From JAQBFJ01 sp032123435 (GTDB lineage Bacteria; Verrucomicrobiota; Kiritimatiellia; UBA8416; JAQBFJ01), in contig JAQBFJ010000141.1 of assembly GCA_032123435.1 (NCBI GenBank), positions 1-22,128 of the forward strand: 22,128 bases of DNA, read 5' to 3'. Positions 1 to 8,754 of this stretch are shown here, one piece after another. The number at the start of each line of letters is the position of its first letter. The first letter of the stretch is position 1. Made by a program: the position numbers and the translations under genes. The notes under the pieces were generated by a model. The model saw only the letters and a program-made list of their open reading frames with translations, made no database searches and was not told the DNA's origin.

Positions 1-68
1 ATATCAGGCACACCATAGGCAGGTATCACGAGCAACCAGACCGACATGAGAGCAACAAACTTTTTCAT
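1..68 (-). CDS. 5' end of an exported protein, cut by the left edge
   Basis: An ATG at 68-66 opens 22 codons that run off the left edge. The visible peptide begins MKKFVALMSVWLLVIPAYGV, a textbook signal peptide with two lysines, a hydrophobic core and a small-residue cleavage region. An AAGGAG-like site lies about ten bases upstream. The gene follows tsaD on the same strand after a 70-base gap, so it may be the next gene of the same transcript. The mature protein is outside the window and no function can be given. The start and the secretion signal are fairly sure. Confidence 0.65.
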   Translation of the reverse strand, partial: MKKFVALMSVWLLVIPAYGVPD

Positions 69-138
69 TACACCTTTTTCTCCTTCATATTTTCAATATG
101 CATCCCCACGGCTCGCCGGCCAAATAATACGACCATCG

Positions 139-1182
139 TTAAATCTCCACGCTCAGATTTGGAACGACATCGGCTTCAAAAGCATCAACAGTCTTTCCGG
201 ATCCGCTCCCGGCCAGGCCGGCAACCATAGCGGCATTATCGCCGCAATACTGCGGCTCAGCCAAGAGCAGTTCCACTTTTTTCTTCGCCGCGAACTCGGT
301 CAGTCTCATCCTGAGCCGACTGTTCAACGCCACACCACCTCCAACAACAAGGCGTTCTGATGCCCCGACCGCCTTTTCACAGCGATCCACAAGAACATCA
401 ACTATGGCTTCCTGATAACTGGCGGCTATTGATGAAATGATGTCTTTGCTGGCCGGAGGATTATCACGAAGATAATAAAGCAGAGCCGTTTTCAATCCGC
501 TGAAACTAAAACACAAATCAAGCCGCAATCCTTTCATTCTTTTTATCATCTTCTTCTGCCTGCCTCGCGGGAAATCAACAAAATCTCTTTTCCCTTCTCT
601 GGCGACCTTGTCTATTGCCGGGCCGCCTGGATATCCCAGGCCCAACAGGCTTGCCCCTTTGTCAAACACCTCACCCGCCGCATCATCAATGGTCTGCCCC
701 AACAGTTTATACTTGTCCCCGCCATCAACCCGGACAAGGCATGTATGACCTCCGGAAACAACAAGAGCCGTGAATGGGTACGCATCCTCAATTTTATAGC
801 CGGTCTTGCCGAGAAAGGCAGAATAGATATGAGCCTTAAGATGATTGATGCCCAACAGCGGCTTTGACAGCCGTACTGCCAGCCCCTTGGCCGCAGAAAG
901 ACCGGTCAGAAGTGAACTGGCCAGGCCGGGCCCATATGTAACGCTGATAGCGTCCAGATCACTCCAAGATATACCCGCATTTTGGACCGCTTCTTCGATA
1001 ACGGAAGGCAGGCATTCAACATGGCTCCGGGATGCTATTTCGGGAACAACGCCGCCATAGGGACCATGCAAATGCGCCTGACTCAAAACAACATTCGAAA
1101 GAACTTCACAGCCATTCCTTACTACTGCTGCCGAAGTTTCATCACATGATGTTTCTATACCAAGAACGTTCATTTTTTCCAT
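139..1182 (-). CDS. tsaD: tRNA N6-adenosine threonylcarbamoyltransferase TsaD (Kae1/Gcp family)
   Basis: TsaD transfers the threonylcarbamoyl group from threonylcarbamoyl-AMP to A37 of ANN-decoding tRNAs, giving t6A, in the cytoplasm with TsaB and TsaE. The 347-residue protein has the usual length. Visible signatures are the ASKHA phosphate-1 start (LGIETSCDETSAAVV), the GPGLASSLLTG loop, the metal-binding NHLKAHIYSA motif with His114 and His118, and the C-terminal GGGVALNSRLR segment. The chosen ATG at 1182 lies four bases past the ctpA stop; a second ATG three codons on (1173) is an alternative and neither has a strong ribosome site. Its partner tsaB is at the other end of the block on the opposite strand. 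Identification is secure. Confidence 0.96.
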   Translation of the reverse strand: MEKMNVLGIETSCDETSAAVVRNGCEVLSNVVLSQAHLHGPYGGVVPEIASRSHVECLPSVIEEAVQNAGISWSDLDAISVTYGPGLASSLLTGLSAAKGLAVRLSKPLLGINHLKAHIYSAFLGKTGYKIEDAYPFTALVVSGGHTCLVRVDGGDKYKLLGQTIDDAAGEVFDKGASLLGLGYPGGPAIDKVAREGKRDFVDFPRGRQKKMIKRMKGLRLDLCFSFSGLKTALLYYLRDNPPASKDIISSIAASYQEAIVDVLVDRCEKAVGASERLVVGGGVALNSRLRMRLTEFAAKKKVELLLAEPQYCGDNAAMVAGLAGSGSGKTVDAFEADVVPNLSVEI

Positions 1183-1186
1183 ATCT

Positions 1187-2494
1187 TCACAACGACTGCC
1201 CGGCCGGACTGGAAAATATATTTATCCCGTGCAGAATATCAACCGCTCTCATTAATTGACGGTCAACCACATTAGTATACATTTGCATTTCATCATCCGA
1301 GAACATTTCAGGATATTCTTCATGCGCTTTTTTTGTAAATATTTTTCGTTGTTCCTCAATAGTTACCTGTTCCTCAATGTCCGGCATGATCCCTTTCCCT
1401 GATATTTGTTTGCCGCTCGGCGTGTAATAAAAAGCTATTGTAAGCCTGATCGCCTTTTTAGCGTCAGACGACAAGGGAATTATGCTCTGAACAGACCCTT
1501 TTCCAAAAGTTCTGGTTCCAACAAGAATAGCCCTTTTATGATCCTGCAACGCCCCTGCGACTATTTCCGAGGCGCTTGCCGTATTGCCGTTTACAAGAAC
1601 GGCCATTGGAAGGTCAACATAGTGATATTCACCCATGGCCTTACTTTCCACTTTGTCGTGAATTCCGGGTCTGCCTTCTGTTGTTACAATCAATGTTCGT
1701 TTCGCAAGAAATTTCTGCGCAACTCCTACCGCCGCGCTTAACAAGCCGCCTGCATTATTTCTCAAATCAAGCACAAGAGCGCTCATGCCGTGTCCCATTA
1801 AATTGTTTAATGCTTCCTGAAGCATTTCTTCGGTAGTGCTGGCAAATCGCGTAATACGAATGTAACCTATGCCATCCCTGATAATCTTTGCTCCTTTCAC
1901 ACCGGGTATTTTTATTTCTTCTCGCACCAGGACTATATCCCTGCTTTCTTCCTCACCATGTCGCATGATCGTTACAACAACCTTTCCCCCTTCAGGGCCA
2001 CGCAATGTTTTAACAAGATCCATCAGATCCTTGCCCTGTGTCTCCTCTCCATCAATCTTAACGAGCTTATCACCGGCCTCAAGTCCGGCCCTGAACGCGG
2101 GAGTACCTTCTATAGGCGCCATGACTATAAACGCGCCATCCCGAATACCCACATGTATTCCTATACCGAAAAACGAGCCTGAAGTATCATCCTGCATTAC
2201 CTGATAAGCATCTTTGTCCAGAAACCCGCAATGCTGATCAAGCGACTTCAGCATGCCGTTGATAGCGCCATCTATGATCTCCCTGTATTCCTTCTCTTCA
2301 ACATACTCCTTTTTCACAAGGACAATTGCGTCAGCCAGCAATCTCATCTCCTCATAAGCAAGGTTCTTTTCCGTGTTGCCCGTAACCGTGCTGGCTCCGC
2401 ATACTCCGGCGCACAATAGAACAGAACCACAACACGTGATTCGAATTGGAACTGATAAAAATCTTATTAGTCTGTTCCAGTATGATTTATTCAT
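1187..2494 (-). CDS. ctpA: C-terminal processing protease, S41 family (CtpA/Prc type)
   Basis: This is a serine protease with a Ser/Lys dyad that trims or degrades envelope proteins from their C-termini. The 435 residues begin with a signal peptide (hydrophobic about 15-32, likely ending near VCGAS), so it acts in the periplasm. A PDZ domain follows at roughly 100-190 (GIGIHVG, AGLEAGDKLVKIDG), then the S41 core: VLDLRNNAGGLL near 241-252, GNTASASEIVAGAL with candidate nucleophile Ser309, and GTRTFGKGSVQ with Lys332. The ATG at 2494 has CGGAG seven bases upstream. It is followed closely by tsaD and preceded by the comEC-like gene. The family is certain; the symbol is generic for the CtpA subgroup and the natural substrate is unknown. 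Confidence 0.93.
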   Translation of the reverse strand: MNKSYWNRLIRFLSVPIRITCCGSVLLCAGVCGASTVTGNTEKNLAYEEMRLLADAIVLVKKEYVEEKEYREIIDGAINGMLKSLDQHCGFLDKDAYQVMQDDTSGSFFGIGIHVGIRDGAFIVMAPIEGTPAFRAGLEAGDKLVKIDGEETQGKDLMDLVKTLRGPEGGKVVVTIMRHGEEESRDIVLVREEIKIPGVKGAKIIRDGIGYIRITRFASTTEEMLQEALNNLMGHGMSALVLDLRNNAGGLLSAAVGVAQKFLAKRTLIVTTEGRPGIHDKVESKAMGEYHYVDLPMAVLVNGNTASASEIVAGALQDHKRAILVGTRTFGKGSVQSIIPLSSDAKKAIRLTIAFYYTPSGKQISGKGIMPDIEEQVTIEEQRKIFTKKAHEEYPEMFSDDEMQMYTNVVDRQLMRAVDILHGINIFSSPAGQSL

Positions 2495-2535
2495 AGTCTT
2501 CTCCGTTTTGGCGACATTAGGTATTTATAATTCCA

Positions 2536-4155
2536 TTATGTGCTTCCAGTGTCCACAATTTTTGGTTCCCGCCTCATGTTTCCCTGCCCATAGGCCCATA
2601 TGCACAGAATACCCAGTATCAAATACCATGACAATACGAACAGAATCCCAGGCTTATTTATAATTATGCTTCCAAATGGAATACGTCCCATTTCCTCCAT
2701 TACGCCAAGAAGTACTTTTATGAATAGTACATTTATATTGTTCAGCAGAATACTCAAAGCATTTATCCATAATCCACCAACAAGGGAAAGACAGCCTGTC
2801 AGAACAATCAAGAATGTAAACGGTATCACCACAAGATTGCTCACGATCGCAATTACGGTAAGGCGACCGAAAAAGAAGACCGTTAAAGGTGCCGAAACAA
2901 GCCAGGCAGAAAGCGATACTGACGCAAGCGCACAAATCTTTCGCATGACCAAACGTAAAAAAACAATATACCATGACTCGGGCTGAATGCGAAACGGATC
3001 TGCCTGCCACAGCTTACTCATTGGCCGCGCAAGAAGCGGGTATATCACGGCAATCCCGGCAACAACGGTAAAGGAATAAATGAATCCAACATCAAATAAT
3101 TGCGCAGGTACTACTGTTAAAATAGCAATCGCCGCGAATGCAAGCGCAGAAAATATGTCCGCCTTCCTGCCCAGAAAGGGGGCCAGGTAATACACGATAG
3201 CCATAACACATGCGCGCACCGCGCTGGCTCTCGCTCCTGTTGCAATGGTATACAGTGTTAATAATGGAACTATGTACAGGACATAGTGAATACTTGAAAC
3301 TCGAAATGCTTTCAGTATCCATATTACAAGCATGGCTATAATGCCAACATGCAAACCCGATATCGCAAAGATGTGCAGTGTGCCTGTCGCGGCAAAAGTC
3401 TCACGCATTTCATCCGTAAGAGAACCCCTGTATCCGAGCAGAAGCCCGTCAAGCAGTTTAACAACCGCATGTTCGTTCTCGATTCCGAGCTCAAGCCGTT
3501 TCGCCGCAGCCCGTCTGGCCGAGAAACAGAACTTTCTCAGATTAAACCCATGGTCTGATGACAGAAAAACACCATCTTTATACACCACCTTGAAACTATG
3601 CCTGCAACTCTGAAAGGATGAATTACGGTCAGGTAAAAAAATGCCCGTCAATGCCCATTTCTCGCCGTATTCTGGCGCCCTGAAACGCATGGGCCCCCAC
3701 CAGATCACATTGATTATTTCGTTTACCTCATGCCGGGAATCACACGCGTTTCGTAATTGTTTGACACGAAATTGATACTTGCGCTGTCCCCAGCCGTTTT
3801 CTCCGGGACCGGCATCAGAATCCGAAACAAAGATTCCTGTTATTTCCGCAGAGTTACCGGATATTCCGCCGGTTTTTATTGAACAATGTGTCCGCGGATG
3901 TATAAGCGCAATCAGCCATACCATGATAACAGCACACAGGCAATTAACAGCAACACGGACACGCGCGGCTTTGCCGAATACAGCACAGAAAACAGCGAGC
4001 AGAAGCGACAGTAAACCAACACACGCCAGAAAACCAACAGGTACGTGCACAACAAATCTAAGCCATATGCCGGTTATAAAACAACCTGCGTAACCAACAA
4101 GCGGACGCTTTGCCGTATTCTCAAGAAACTTCGTCCAGCCTTTCCATTGTCCCAT
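2536..4155 (-). CDS. ComEC/Rec2-family membrane protein, short form
   Basis: ComEC proteins form the inner-membrane channel that passes single-stranded DNA during natural transformation. This protein has about 539 residues. It has an N-terminal pair of membrane segments, a soluble OB-like stretch (EITGIFVSDSDAG, EKWALTGIFLPD) as in the DUF4131 region, and then the multi-spanning Competence domain starting at LLDGLLLGYRG and FAISGLHVGIIAMLV, the family hallmark. After about ten membrane helices it stops at EPKIVDTGST. The C-terminal metallo-beta-lactamase-like nuclease domain of full-length ComEC (usually 700-800 residues in all) is absent. I chose ATG 4155 because GGAGG (4161-4165) sits five bases before it; ATG 4158 and TTG 4170 are also in frame. 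It starts 37 bases after the hisA stop. Short ComEC proteins are common, so loss of uptake function cannot be assumed. Confidence 0.88.
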   Translation of the reverse strand: MGQWKGWTKFLENTAKRPLVGYAGCFITGIWLRFVVHVPVGFLACVGLLSLLLAVFCAVFGKAARVRVAVNCLCAVIMVWLIALIHPRTHCSIKTGGISGNSAEITGIFVSDSDAGPGENGWGQRKYQFRVKQLRNACDSRHEVNEIINVIWWGPMRFRAPEYGEKWALTGIFLPDRNSSFQSCRHSFKVVYKDGVFLSSDHGFNLRKFCFSARRAAAKRLELGIENEHAVVKLLDGLLLGYRGSLTDEMRETFAATGTLHIFAISGLHVGIIAMLVIWILKAFRVSSIHYVLYIVPLLTLYTIATGARASAVRACVMAIVYYLAPFLGRKADIFSALAFAAIAILTVVPAQLFDVGFIYSFTVVAGIAVIYPLLARPMSKLWQADPFRIQPESWYIVFLRLVMRKICALASVSLSAWLVSAPLTVFFFGRLTVIAIVSNLVVIPFTFLIVLTGCLSLVGGLWINALSILLNNINVLFIKVLLGVMEEMGRIPFGSIIINKPGILFVLSWYLILGILCIWAYGQGNMRREPKIVDTGST

Positions 4156-4191
4156 CATTTCCTCCGGCAAAGACCTGGCGATCTTGTCAAT

Positions 4192-4917
4192 CTACGGGCT
4201 GGCAACTTTCAACAAATCGCGGAGAGCAACTCCTTTTTCGTATAATGCCTTTCCAACGATAGCGCCAATCAGGTTGCGCCGATTAAGATTCTTTAAAGCA
4301 ATTATATCTTCAATTGTAGTAATTCCGCCAGATGCGATAACGTCACATGATACCTGTTGACAGATTTCTTCCATAACCCGGACATTCGGACCCGACATCA
4401 TGCCGTCAGTAGCAATGTCAGTGCAGATAATCGTTTTAACACCAGCCTTATCGGCCAGCACCGCAAGATCCAGCACCTTGTCGGATGTCTGCTCAACCCA
4501 GCCCCTGACTCGAACAAAGCCATCAGTTGAATCAATGCCGACAGCAAGTCTCAGCCCAAATTCAGAAACAAGATCCGACAACATGCCCGACTCGGTAAAG
4601 GCGCGTGTGCCGATAATTGCGCGTTCCGCTCCCAATTCCAAAACAGCCCGAATATCATCATTCGTGCGCAGTCCGCCTCCAACTTCAATGGGAACATCTG
4701 CCGCTTTGATTATATCGGCGATAACCCGGCTATGCACAGGTTTGCCCTGAAACGCGCCGTCTAAATCAACCACGTGAAGGCATTCGGCCCCTTCATTCGC
4801 CCAATGTTTGGCCATATCAACAGGGTTTTCGGAATATACCTTGCAGTCACCAGCACGTCCCTGTCGTAATCTGACGCAACGTCCTTCTTTCAAGTCAATA
4901 GCCGGTATTATCAACAT
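4192..4917 (-). CDS. hisA: Phosphoribosylformimino-5-aminoimidazole carboxamide ribotide isomerase HisA
   Basis: HisA is the fourth-step enzyme of histidine synthesis, an Amadori isomerase converting ProFAR to PRFAR in the cytoplasm. The 241-residue (beta/alpha)8 barrel has the paired catalytic aspartates: Asp8 in MLIIPAIDLKEG and Asp129 in LAVGIDSTDG. Both phosphate-binding loops are visible, PIEVGGGLR near 77-84 and VIASGGI near the C-terminal part. The ATG at 4917 gives the standard family N-terminus; a TTG two codons upstream (4923) is also in frame, and GGGAG about ten bases before the ATG serves either. It lies 17 bases after hisB. The ISTDG-type residues rule toward HisA over HisF, as does the RCVRL start. 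Confidence 0.95.
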   Translation of the reverse strand: MLIIPAIDLKEGRCVRLRQGRAGDCKVYSENPVDMAKHWANEGAECLHVVDLDGAFQGKPVHSRVIADIIKAADVPIEVGGGLRTNDDIRAVLELGAERAIIGTRAFTESGMLSDLVSEFGLRLAVGIDSTDGFVRVRGWVEQTSDKVLDLAVLADKAGVKTIICTDIATDGMMSGPNVRVMEEICQQVSCDVIASGGITTIEDIIALKNLNRRNLIGAIVGKALYEKGVALRDLLKVASP

Positions 4918-4934
4918 CTTCAACAGGCTCCCTG

Positions 4935-5525
4935 TTATAATCTCCCTTTGCTTGACGGAATACCCTTCTCCCGCGCATCCGATTCGCAGGCCATCCGTAT
5001 TGCTCTCGCAACAGCTTTAAAAACGGATTCATACGCGTGATGCGGCTCCTGACCATAAGACTGAATTATGTGCAGATTCATGCGCGCTTGAATAGTCAAC
5101 GCCTGGAAGAATTCCTTAATAAGCGAAACGTCAAAATCGAGTATTTTTCTTTTTCGAGAACTCATTTTCATAACAAGATAAGGACGCCCGCCAAGATCAA
5201 CGGCCACCTGACTCAACGCTTCATCCATTGGAACAAGACTCGATCCATAACGTTTTATACCGCCCCTTGTTCCAAGCGCCTCATTGATAGCCATGCCCAG
5301 CGCCAATCCGACATCTTCAACCGTATGATGATAATCCACTTTCAGATCCCCTTTAGCCTTAATTTCAAGATCTATCATGGAATGCTTAGCCAGTAATTCC
5401 AGCATGTGGTCCAGGAACGGCATACCCGTATCAATCGAACTTTTTCCCGCTCCATCCAAATTCAAATCTATCGTAATATTTGTTTCGCTGGTTTTTCGTT
5501 TAGTGATTGCTCTTCTTTTTTTCAT
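4935..5525 (-). CDS. hisB: Imidazoleglycerol-phosphate dehydratase HisB
   Basis: HisB dehydrates imidazole glycerol phosphate to imidazole acetol phosphate, step six of histidine synthesis. At 196 residues it is the monofunctional form, without the N-terminal phosphatase domain found in enteric bacteria. Manganese-binding motifs are complete: PFLDHMLELLAKH near 36-48, the duplicated YHHTVEDVGLALG near 65-77, FFQALTIQARMNLHI, and HHAYESVFKAVARA. The start ATG has AAGGA about eleven bases upstream. A 79-base gap separates it from hisC, the longest gap within the his cluster; I see no convincing promoter or terminator in that gap. Confidence 0.96.
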   Translation of the reverse strand: MKKRRAITKRKTSETNITIDLNLDGAGKSSIDTGMPFLDHMLELLAKHSMIDLEIKAKGDLKVDYHHTVEDVGLALGMAINEALGTRGGIKRYGSSLVPMDEALSQVAVDLGGRPYLVMKMSSRKRKILDFDVSLIKEFFQALTIQARMNLHIIQSYGQEPHHAYESVFKAVARAIRMACESDAREKGIPSSKGRL

Positions 5526-5604
5526 AACAGAACATTTCCTTGTTATTGCGGAATCATCTCCACTATATCACATTACACGCACTCATTCCTGAAAACAACG
5601 AGCG

Positions 5605-6660
5605 TCAGCTTCCAGCCTTACCCATGATTCTTCTGATGGCTGTGAGCAGAACCTTTATTTCATGATCAGTCCCAATGCTTATTCGCACAAAGTCATTGGT
5701 GAGCCGACCGGGAAAATGTCTTATGAATATGCGTTGCTCCTTCAATTCTCGAAAAAGTTTTTCAGCGTCTATTCCTGATGGTTTAGTCCACACAAAGTTG
5801 GCTTCCGACGGATAGACCGTGAACTCAAGTTCCTTGAGCGCATTAACCAGATTCTGGCGGGTAGCCCTTATTCTGGCGACATTCCCCTTCATATGATAAA
5901 CATCCGAAAGAGCGGCCAGCGCAAGTTCCTGCGATATCACATCAATATTATAGGAATCTTTTATTTTGAATAATGATTCAATCAGTTTCGCCGAACCAAC
6001 CGCATAGCCAATACGCACACCGGCAAGCGAATACGACTTGGAAAGCGAACGGCCGATCAAAACATTATCCAATTCGAGCGCGATATCAGCGCAATCCTCT
6101 CGCGCAAAATCAACATAAGCTTCATCAATAAAGACCACCCCGGGAAACTCAGTGCAAAATTCCCGGACGGTCTTCTTGTCGTACAGGATTCCAGAAGGTG
6201 CGTTGGGATTAGTCAGGAAAAAAAGCGAAGACCTGTAATCAGCCGGCATACGCCATTCAAAGTTTTTATTAAGTTTAACCGGTTTCCTGTCTACTTCCCG
6301 TATATCCGCAAGAACCGGATAGAGCGAATACGAAGGTTCAAAATATCCTATTGATCCGTCGTTTTCCACAAACGCCCTGGTGCATAGAGCAAGTATCTCA
6401 TCCAAACCGTTTCCGACAAAAACACATGATCTGTCGCATACATGCAGTTCTGCTATTCTTTCAGACAATTTTGCGCTTAATGGATCCGGATACCGTGAAA
6501 TCCTGTTGATATCCATTTTAGAAAACGCCCGAAGCACAACAGAGGACGGCGGATAAGGATTCTCGTTAGTATTTAATTTGACAATTCGGGTTCCAACAGG
6601 CTGTTCACCAGGAACATAACCTTTCATTTTGTTTACCGATTGTCTTATCAAATTCCTCAT
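5605..6660 (-). CDS. hisC: Histidinol-phosphate aminotransferase HisC
   Basis: HisC is a PLP-dependent class I/II aminotransferase that turns imidazole acetol phosphate into L-histidinol phosphate using glutamate. The 351-residue length is typical. Diagnostic segments are LNTNENPYPPS near 29-39, NGLDEIL near 84-90 in the cofactor phosphate region, FLTNPNAPSG near 148-156, VFIDEAYVDFA near 176-186, and the Schiff-base lysine Lys208 in GRSLSKSYSLAGVRIGY. The C-terminal arginine contact is in FVRISIGTDHE. AGGA lies about nine bases before the ATG. It starts 33 bases after hisD. HisC-like enzymes may also take aromatic substrates, but the his context favours histidine synthesis. Confidence 0.95.
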   Translation of the reverse strand: MRNLIRQSVNKMKGYVPGEQPVGTRIVKLNTNENPYPPSSVVLRAFSKMDINRISRYPDPLSAKLSERIAELHVCDRSCVFVGNGLDEILALCTRAFVENDGSIGYFEPSYSLYPVLADIREVDRKPVKLNKNFEWRMPADYRSSLFFLTNPNAPSGILYDKKTVREFCTEFPGVVFIDEAYVDFAREDCADIALELDNVLIGRSLSKSYSLAGVRIGYAVGSAKLIESLFKIKDSYNIDVISQELALAALSDVYHMKGNVARIRATRQNLVNALKELEFTVYPSEANFVWTKPSGIDAEKLFRELKEQRIFIRHFPGRLTNDFVRISIGTDHEIKVLLTAIRRIMGKAGS

Positions 6661-6693
6661 GCCCGTCTTTCCTGCACGGCTTCGTGCTTCAGT

Positions 6694-7992
6694 CTATCTC
6701 TTTTTCTTGAACCTGAGTTCAGCCGATCTGGAATGCGCGTCCAGCCCTTCAATCTGTCCAAAAGCCCTTATTACCGGCATGACAGATAAGAGATCCTTTT
6801 CTGTAAACGAAATAACACTGGTTCGTTTCCGGAAATCATCAACCGTCAACCCGGAAAACATTGTTGCCGCTCCACCCGTCGGTAGAACATGACTCGGACC
6901 GGCAACAAAATCACCCACGGCCTCCGGAGACCATTTTCCTACAAAAACCGCACCGGCATGCCTGACTTTAGACAGCCATTTTTCCGGTTTACGCGTCATA
7001 AGCTCCAAATGCTCAGGAGCAAATTCGTTACAGAGATCCATGCCAACGGCAAGTGACTTTACAACGATTATCAACATGCCTCCGGCAATCACCTTCTTTA
7101 CCGCCTTTTGTCTTGTCAGATCTTTTGTCTGGATATCAATTTCCATGCTTACAGCTTTTGCCATCTTCATTGACGATGTAATCAACAAAGCTTTTTCCCA
7201 TCCTGTCCCGTGCTCAGCCTGTGAAAGCAGATCCGCTGTAACACAACTCGCGTCAGTCGCGTCATCGGCGAGTATTGCGATTTCACTTGGACCAGCTACA
7301 AGATCAAGGGCTACCTTGCCGTAAACCAGCCGTTTGGCCGCTGTTACAAATGTTCCGCCTGGCCCTGCTATTTTCCGCACCTTGCGAATAGTTCGGGTTC
7401 CATACGCCATGAGACCTATCCCCTGTATTCCGCCGACCTTGTATATTTCCGTCGCTCCCGCCCTTTCAAGAGCATAGAGCAACACCGGATCAAGCTGTTT
7501 ACCGCCAACCGATGGAGTACATACTACTATTTCAGACACCCCTGCCGTCCTGGCAAGAGTAACCGTCATAAGCGCGGTAGATACCAGCGGAGCAGACCCG
7601 CCCGGCACATAAATACCAACACGATCAATAGGGGTAAATTGCTCGCCGAGTTTACCTCCCTTCGGACTTGAAATCAGCCAGTTTTGTTTCATTCCGGCTT
7701 TGGCAAAAATTTCAATTCTGCCATGTGCTTCGTTTACCGCTCTTTTCCAGTCCGGCTTGACCTTTCGTCGTGCGGATATCAGTTCGCGCCTTGCAACCTT
7801 CAGTTCCGATTGTTTCAACGATACACCATCAAAACGTCTGATATATTTCAGCACGGCCTTATCGCCGTTGACAGCAATATCATTCAACACCCGACGGGCA
7901 ATCTTTTCCGCTTCAATATCAAAAGCGGGCCTGCAAAGAAAACGTTTGATAATCGCCTTATTTTTCGGCCACTCGACAATTTTCACACTCAT
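6694..7992 (-). CDS. hisD: Histidinol dehydrogenase HisD
   Basis: HisD is the zinc-dependent, NAD-dependent enzyme that oxidises histidinol twice to give histidine, the last step of the pathway. The protein has 432 residues, the family norm. Visible are YVPGGSAPLVSTALM near 126, AGPSEIAILADD, LLSQAEHGTG with zinc-ligand Gln/His, the catalytic Glu-His pair in NEFAPEHLEL, GPSHVLPTGGAATMFSGLTVDDF with the zinc Asp, and a late GLDAHSRSAELR with the last zinc His. I start it at ATG 7992, which has AGGAG (7999-8003) six bases upstream; an in-frame TTG at 8016 has no such site. It is the first his gene here and follows the TonB-like gene by 42 bases. Confidence 0.95.
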   Translation of the reverse strand: MSVKIVEWPKNKAIIKRFLCRPAFDIEAEKIARRVLNDIAVNGDKAVLKYIRRFDGVSLKQSELKVARRELISARRKVKPDWKRAVNEAHGRIEIFAKAGMKQNWLISSPKGGKLGEQFTPIDRVGIYVPGGSAPLVSTALMTVTLARTAGVSEIVVCTPSVGGKQLDPVLLYALERAGATEIYKVGGIQGIGLMAYGTRTIRKVRKIAGPGGTFVTAAKRLVYGKVALDLVAGPSEIAILADDATDASCVTADLLSQAEHGTGWEKALLITSSMKMAKAVSMEIDIQTKDLTRQKAVKKVIAGGMLIIVVKSLAVGMDLCNEFAPEHLELMTRKPEKWLSKVRHAGAVFVGKWSPEAVGDFVAGPSHVLPTGGAATMFSGLTVDDFRKRTSVISFTEKDLLSVMPVIRAFGQIEGLDAHSRSAELRFKKKR

Positions 7993-7998
7993 ATTCTG

Positions 7999-8003
7999 CT
8001 CCT
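7999..8003 (-). promoter_or_regulatory. Ribosome binding site deciding the hisD start
   Basis: AGGAG six bases before ATG 7992. It supports that ATG over the longer in-frame TTG start at 8016. Confidence 0.6.
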
Positions 8004-8034
8004 GCTCCCAAGACAAATATAATATCTCAATTGA

Positions 8035-8754
8035 TCAATTCGAATTCTTCTTTTTATAATCAACCAAACCAACGGTAACAAATCCAATGCAAGCCTGGCC
8101 CACATTCAGAAGTTTTCCTTCATACATAGCTCTTATAACCGCCTCGTTAACTTCCTCATTCTTACAGCCTGCCTCCAGGAACACATGGGTCGGCACTCCT
8201 TTTTCATCTAACTCTATGCTTACAACAACCTGTCCGCCCCATTCCATGTTCTGTATTGACTCAGGCAATGGCGGGACCTCAAAACCAAGCTCTTTCAGCA
8301 TTTCGGATATTCCCCATTCAATCCGTGTTTCAAACTGGCTTGATTCGCCAAAGACCTCTTTTTTACGTCTGTTGGGAAAAAATGATCCTTCCACCCCCGT
8401 GAAACGATCTTTCGGCAAAACACCTGTTGTTTCGTCCGGCACGGCTTCGAATTCATACTCCAGCACAATACGCTTCTGCTCTCTGGGCTGGTATTTCATC
8501 AAAGATACCGGATCGGCATCCCGTTCCAATCTCGATTCCATTTCGTTCGCAAACAGCGTGGGCTGTTTTAATGTCATATCATTGGGATTAACACTTGTAT
8601 ATCGCATCTGAACTTTTCCGGGTAAACGTGATATCGAGCACGATTCACGATCTTGATTCGGCCACACAAACCATAAAGCAACCCAACTGACCATAACAAA
8701 AACAGAATGCAGTCCGAACAGTCCTCTCCTGCAAAATTGATTCTTCCTGGTCAT
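8035..8754 (-). CDS. TonB/TolA-like periplasmic energy-transducer protein
   Basis: A 239-residue protein with one N-terminal membrane anchor (about residues 11-31, VFVMVSWVALWFVWP) and a periplasmic remainder. The last 70 residues (VVVSIELDEKGVPTHVFLEA, then NEAVIRAMYEGKLL and ending in a strand) have the beta-alpha-beta look of a TonB C-terminal domain. The middle is not the proline-rich linker of classical TonB. Its start overlaps the stop of the tolR/exbD-like gene in an ATGA, so it is coupled to the channel genes. From topology and context I infer the third component of a proton-driven envelope complex, linking the motor to an outer-membrane or periplasmic target. Sequence similarity to TonB is weak, and whether it functions as TonB or TolA is open. 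Confidence 0.6.
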   Translation of the reverse strand: MTRKNQFCRRGLFGLHSVFVMVSWVALWFVWPNQDRESCSISRLPGKVQMRYTSVNPNDMTLKQPTLFANEMESRLERDADPVSLMKYQPREQKRIVLEYEFEAVPDETTGVLPKDRFTGVEGSFFPNRRKKEVFGESSQFETRIEWGISEMLKELGFEVPPLPESIQNMEWGGQVVVSIELDEKGVPTHVFLEAGCKNEEVNEAVIRAMYEGKLLNVGQACIGFVTVGLVDYKKKNSN

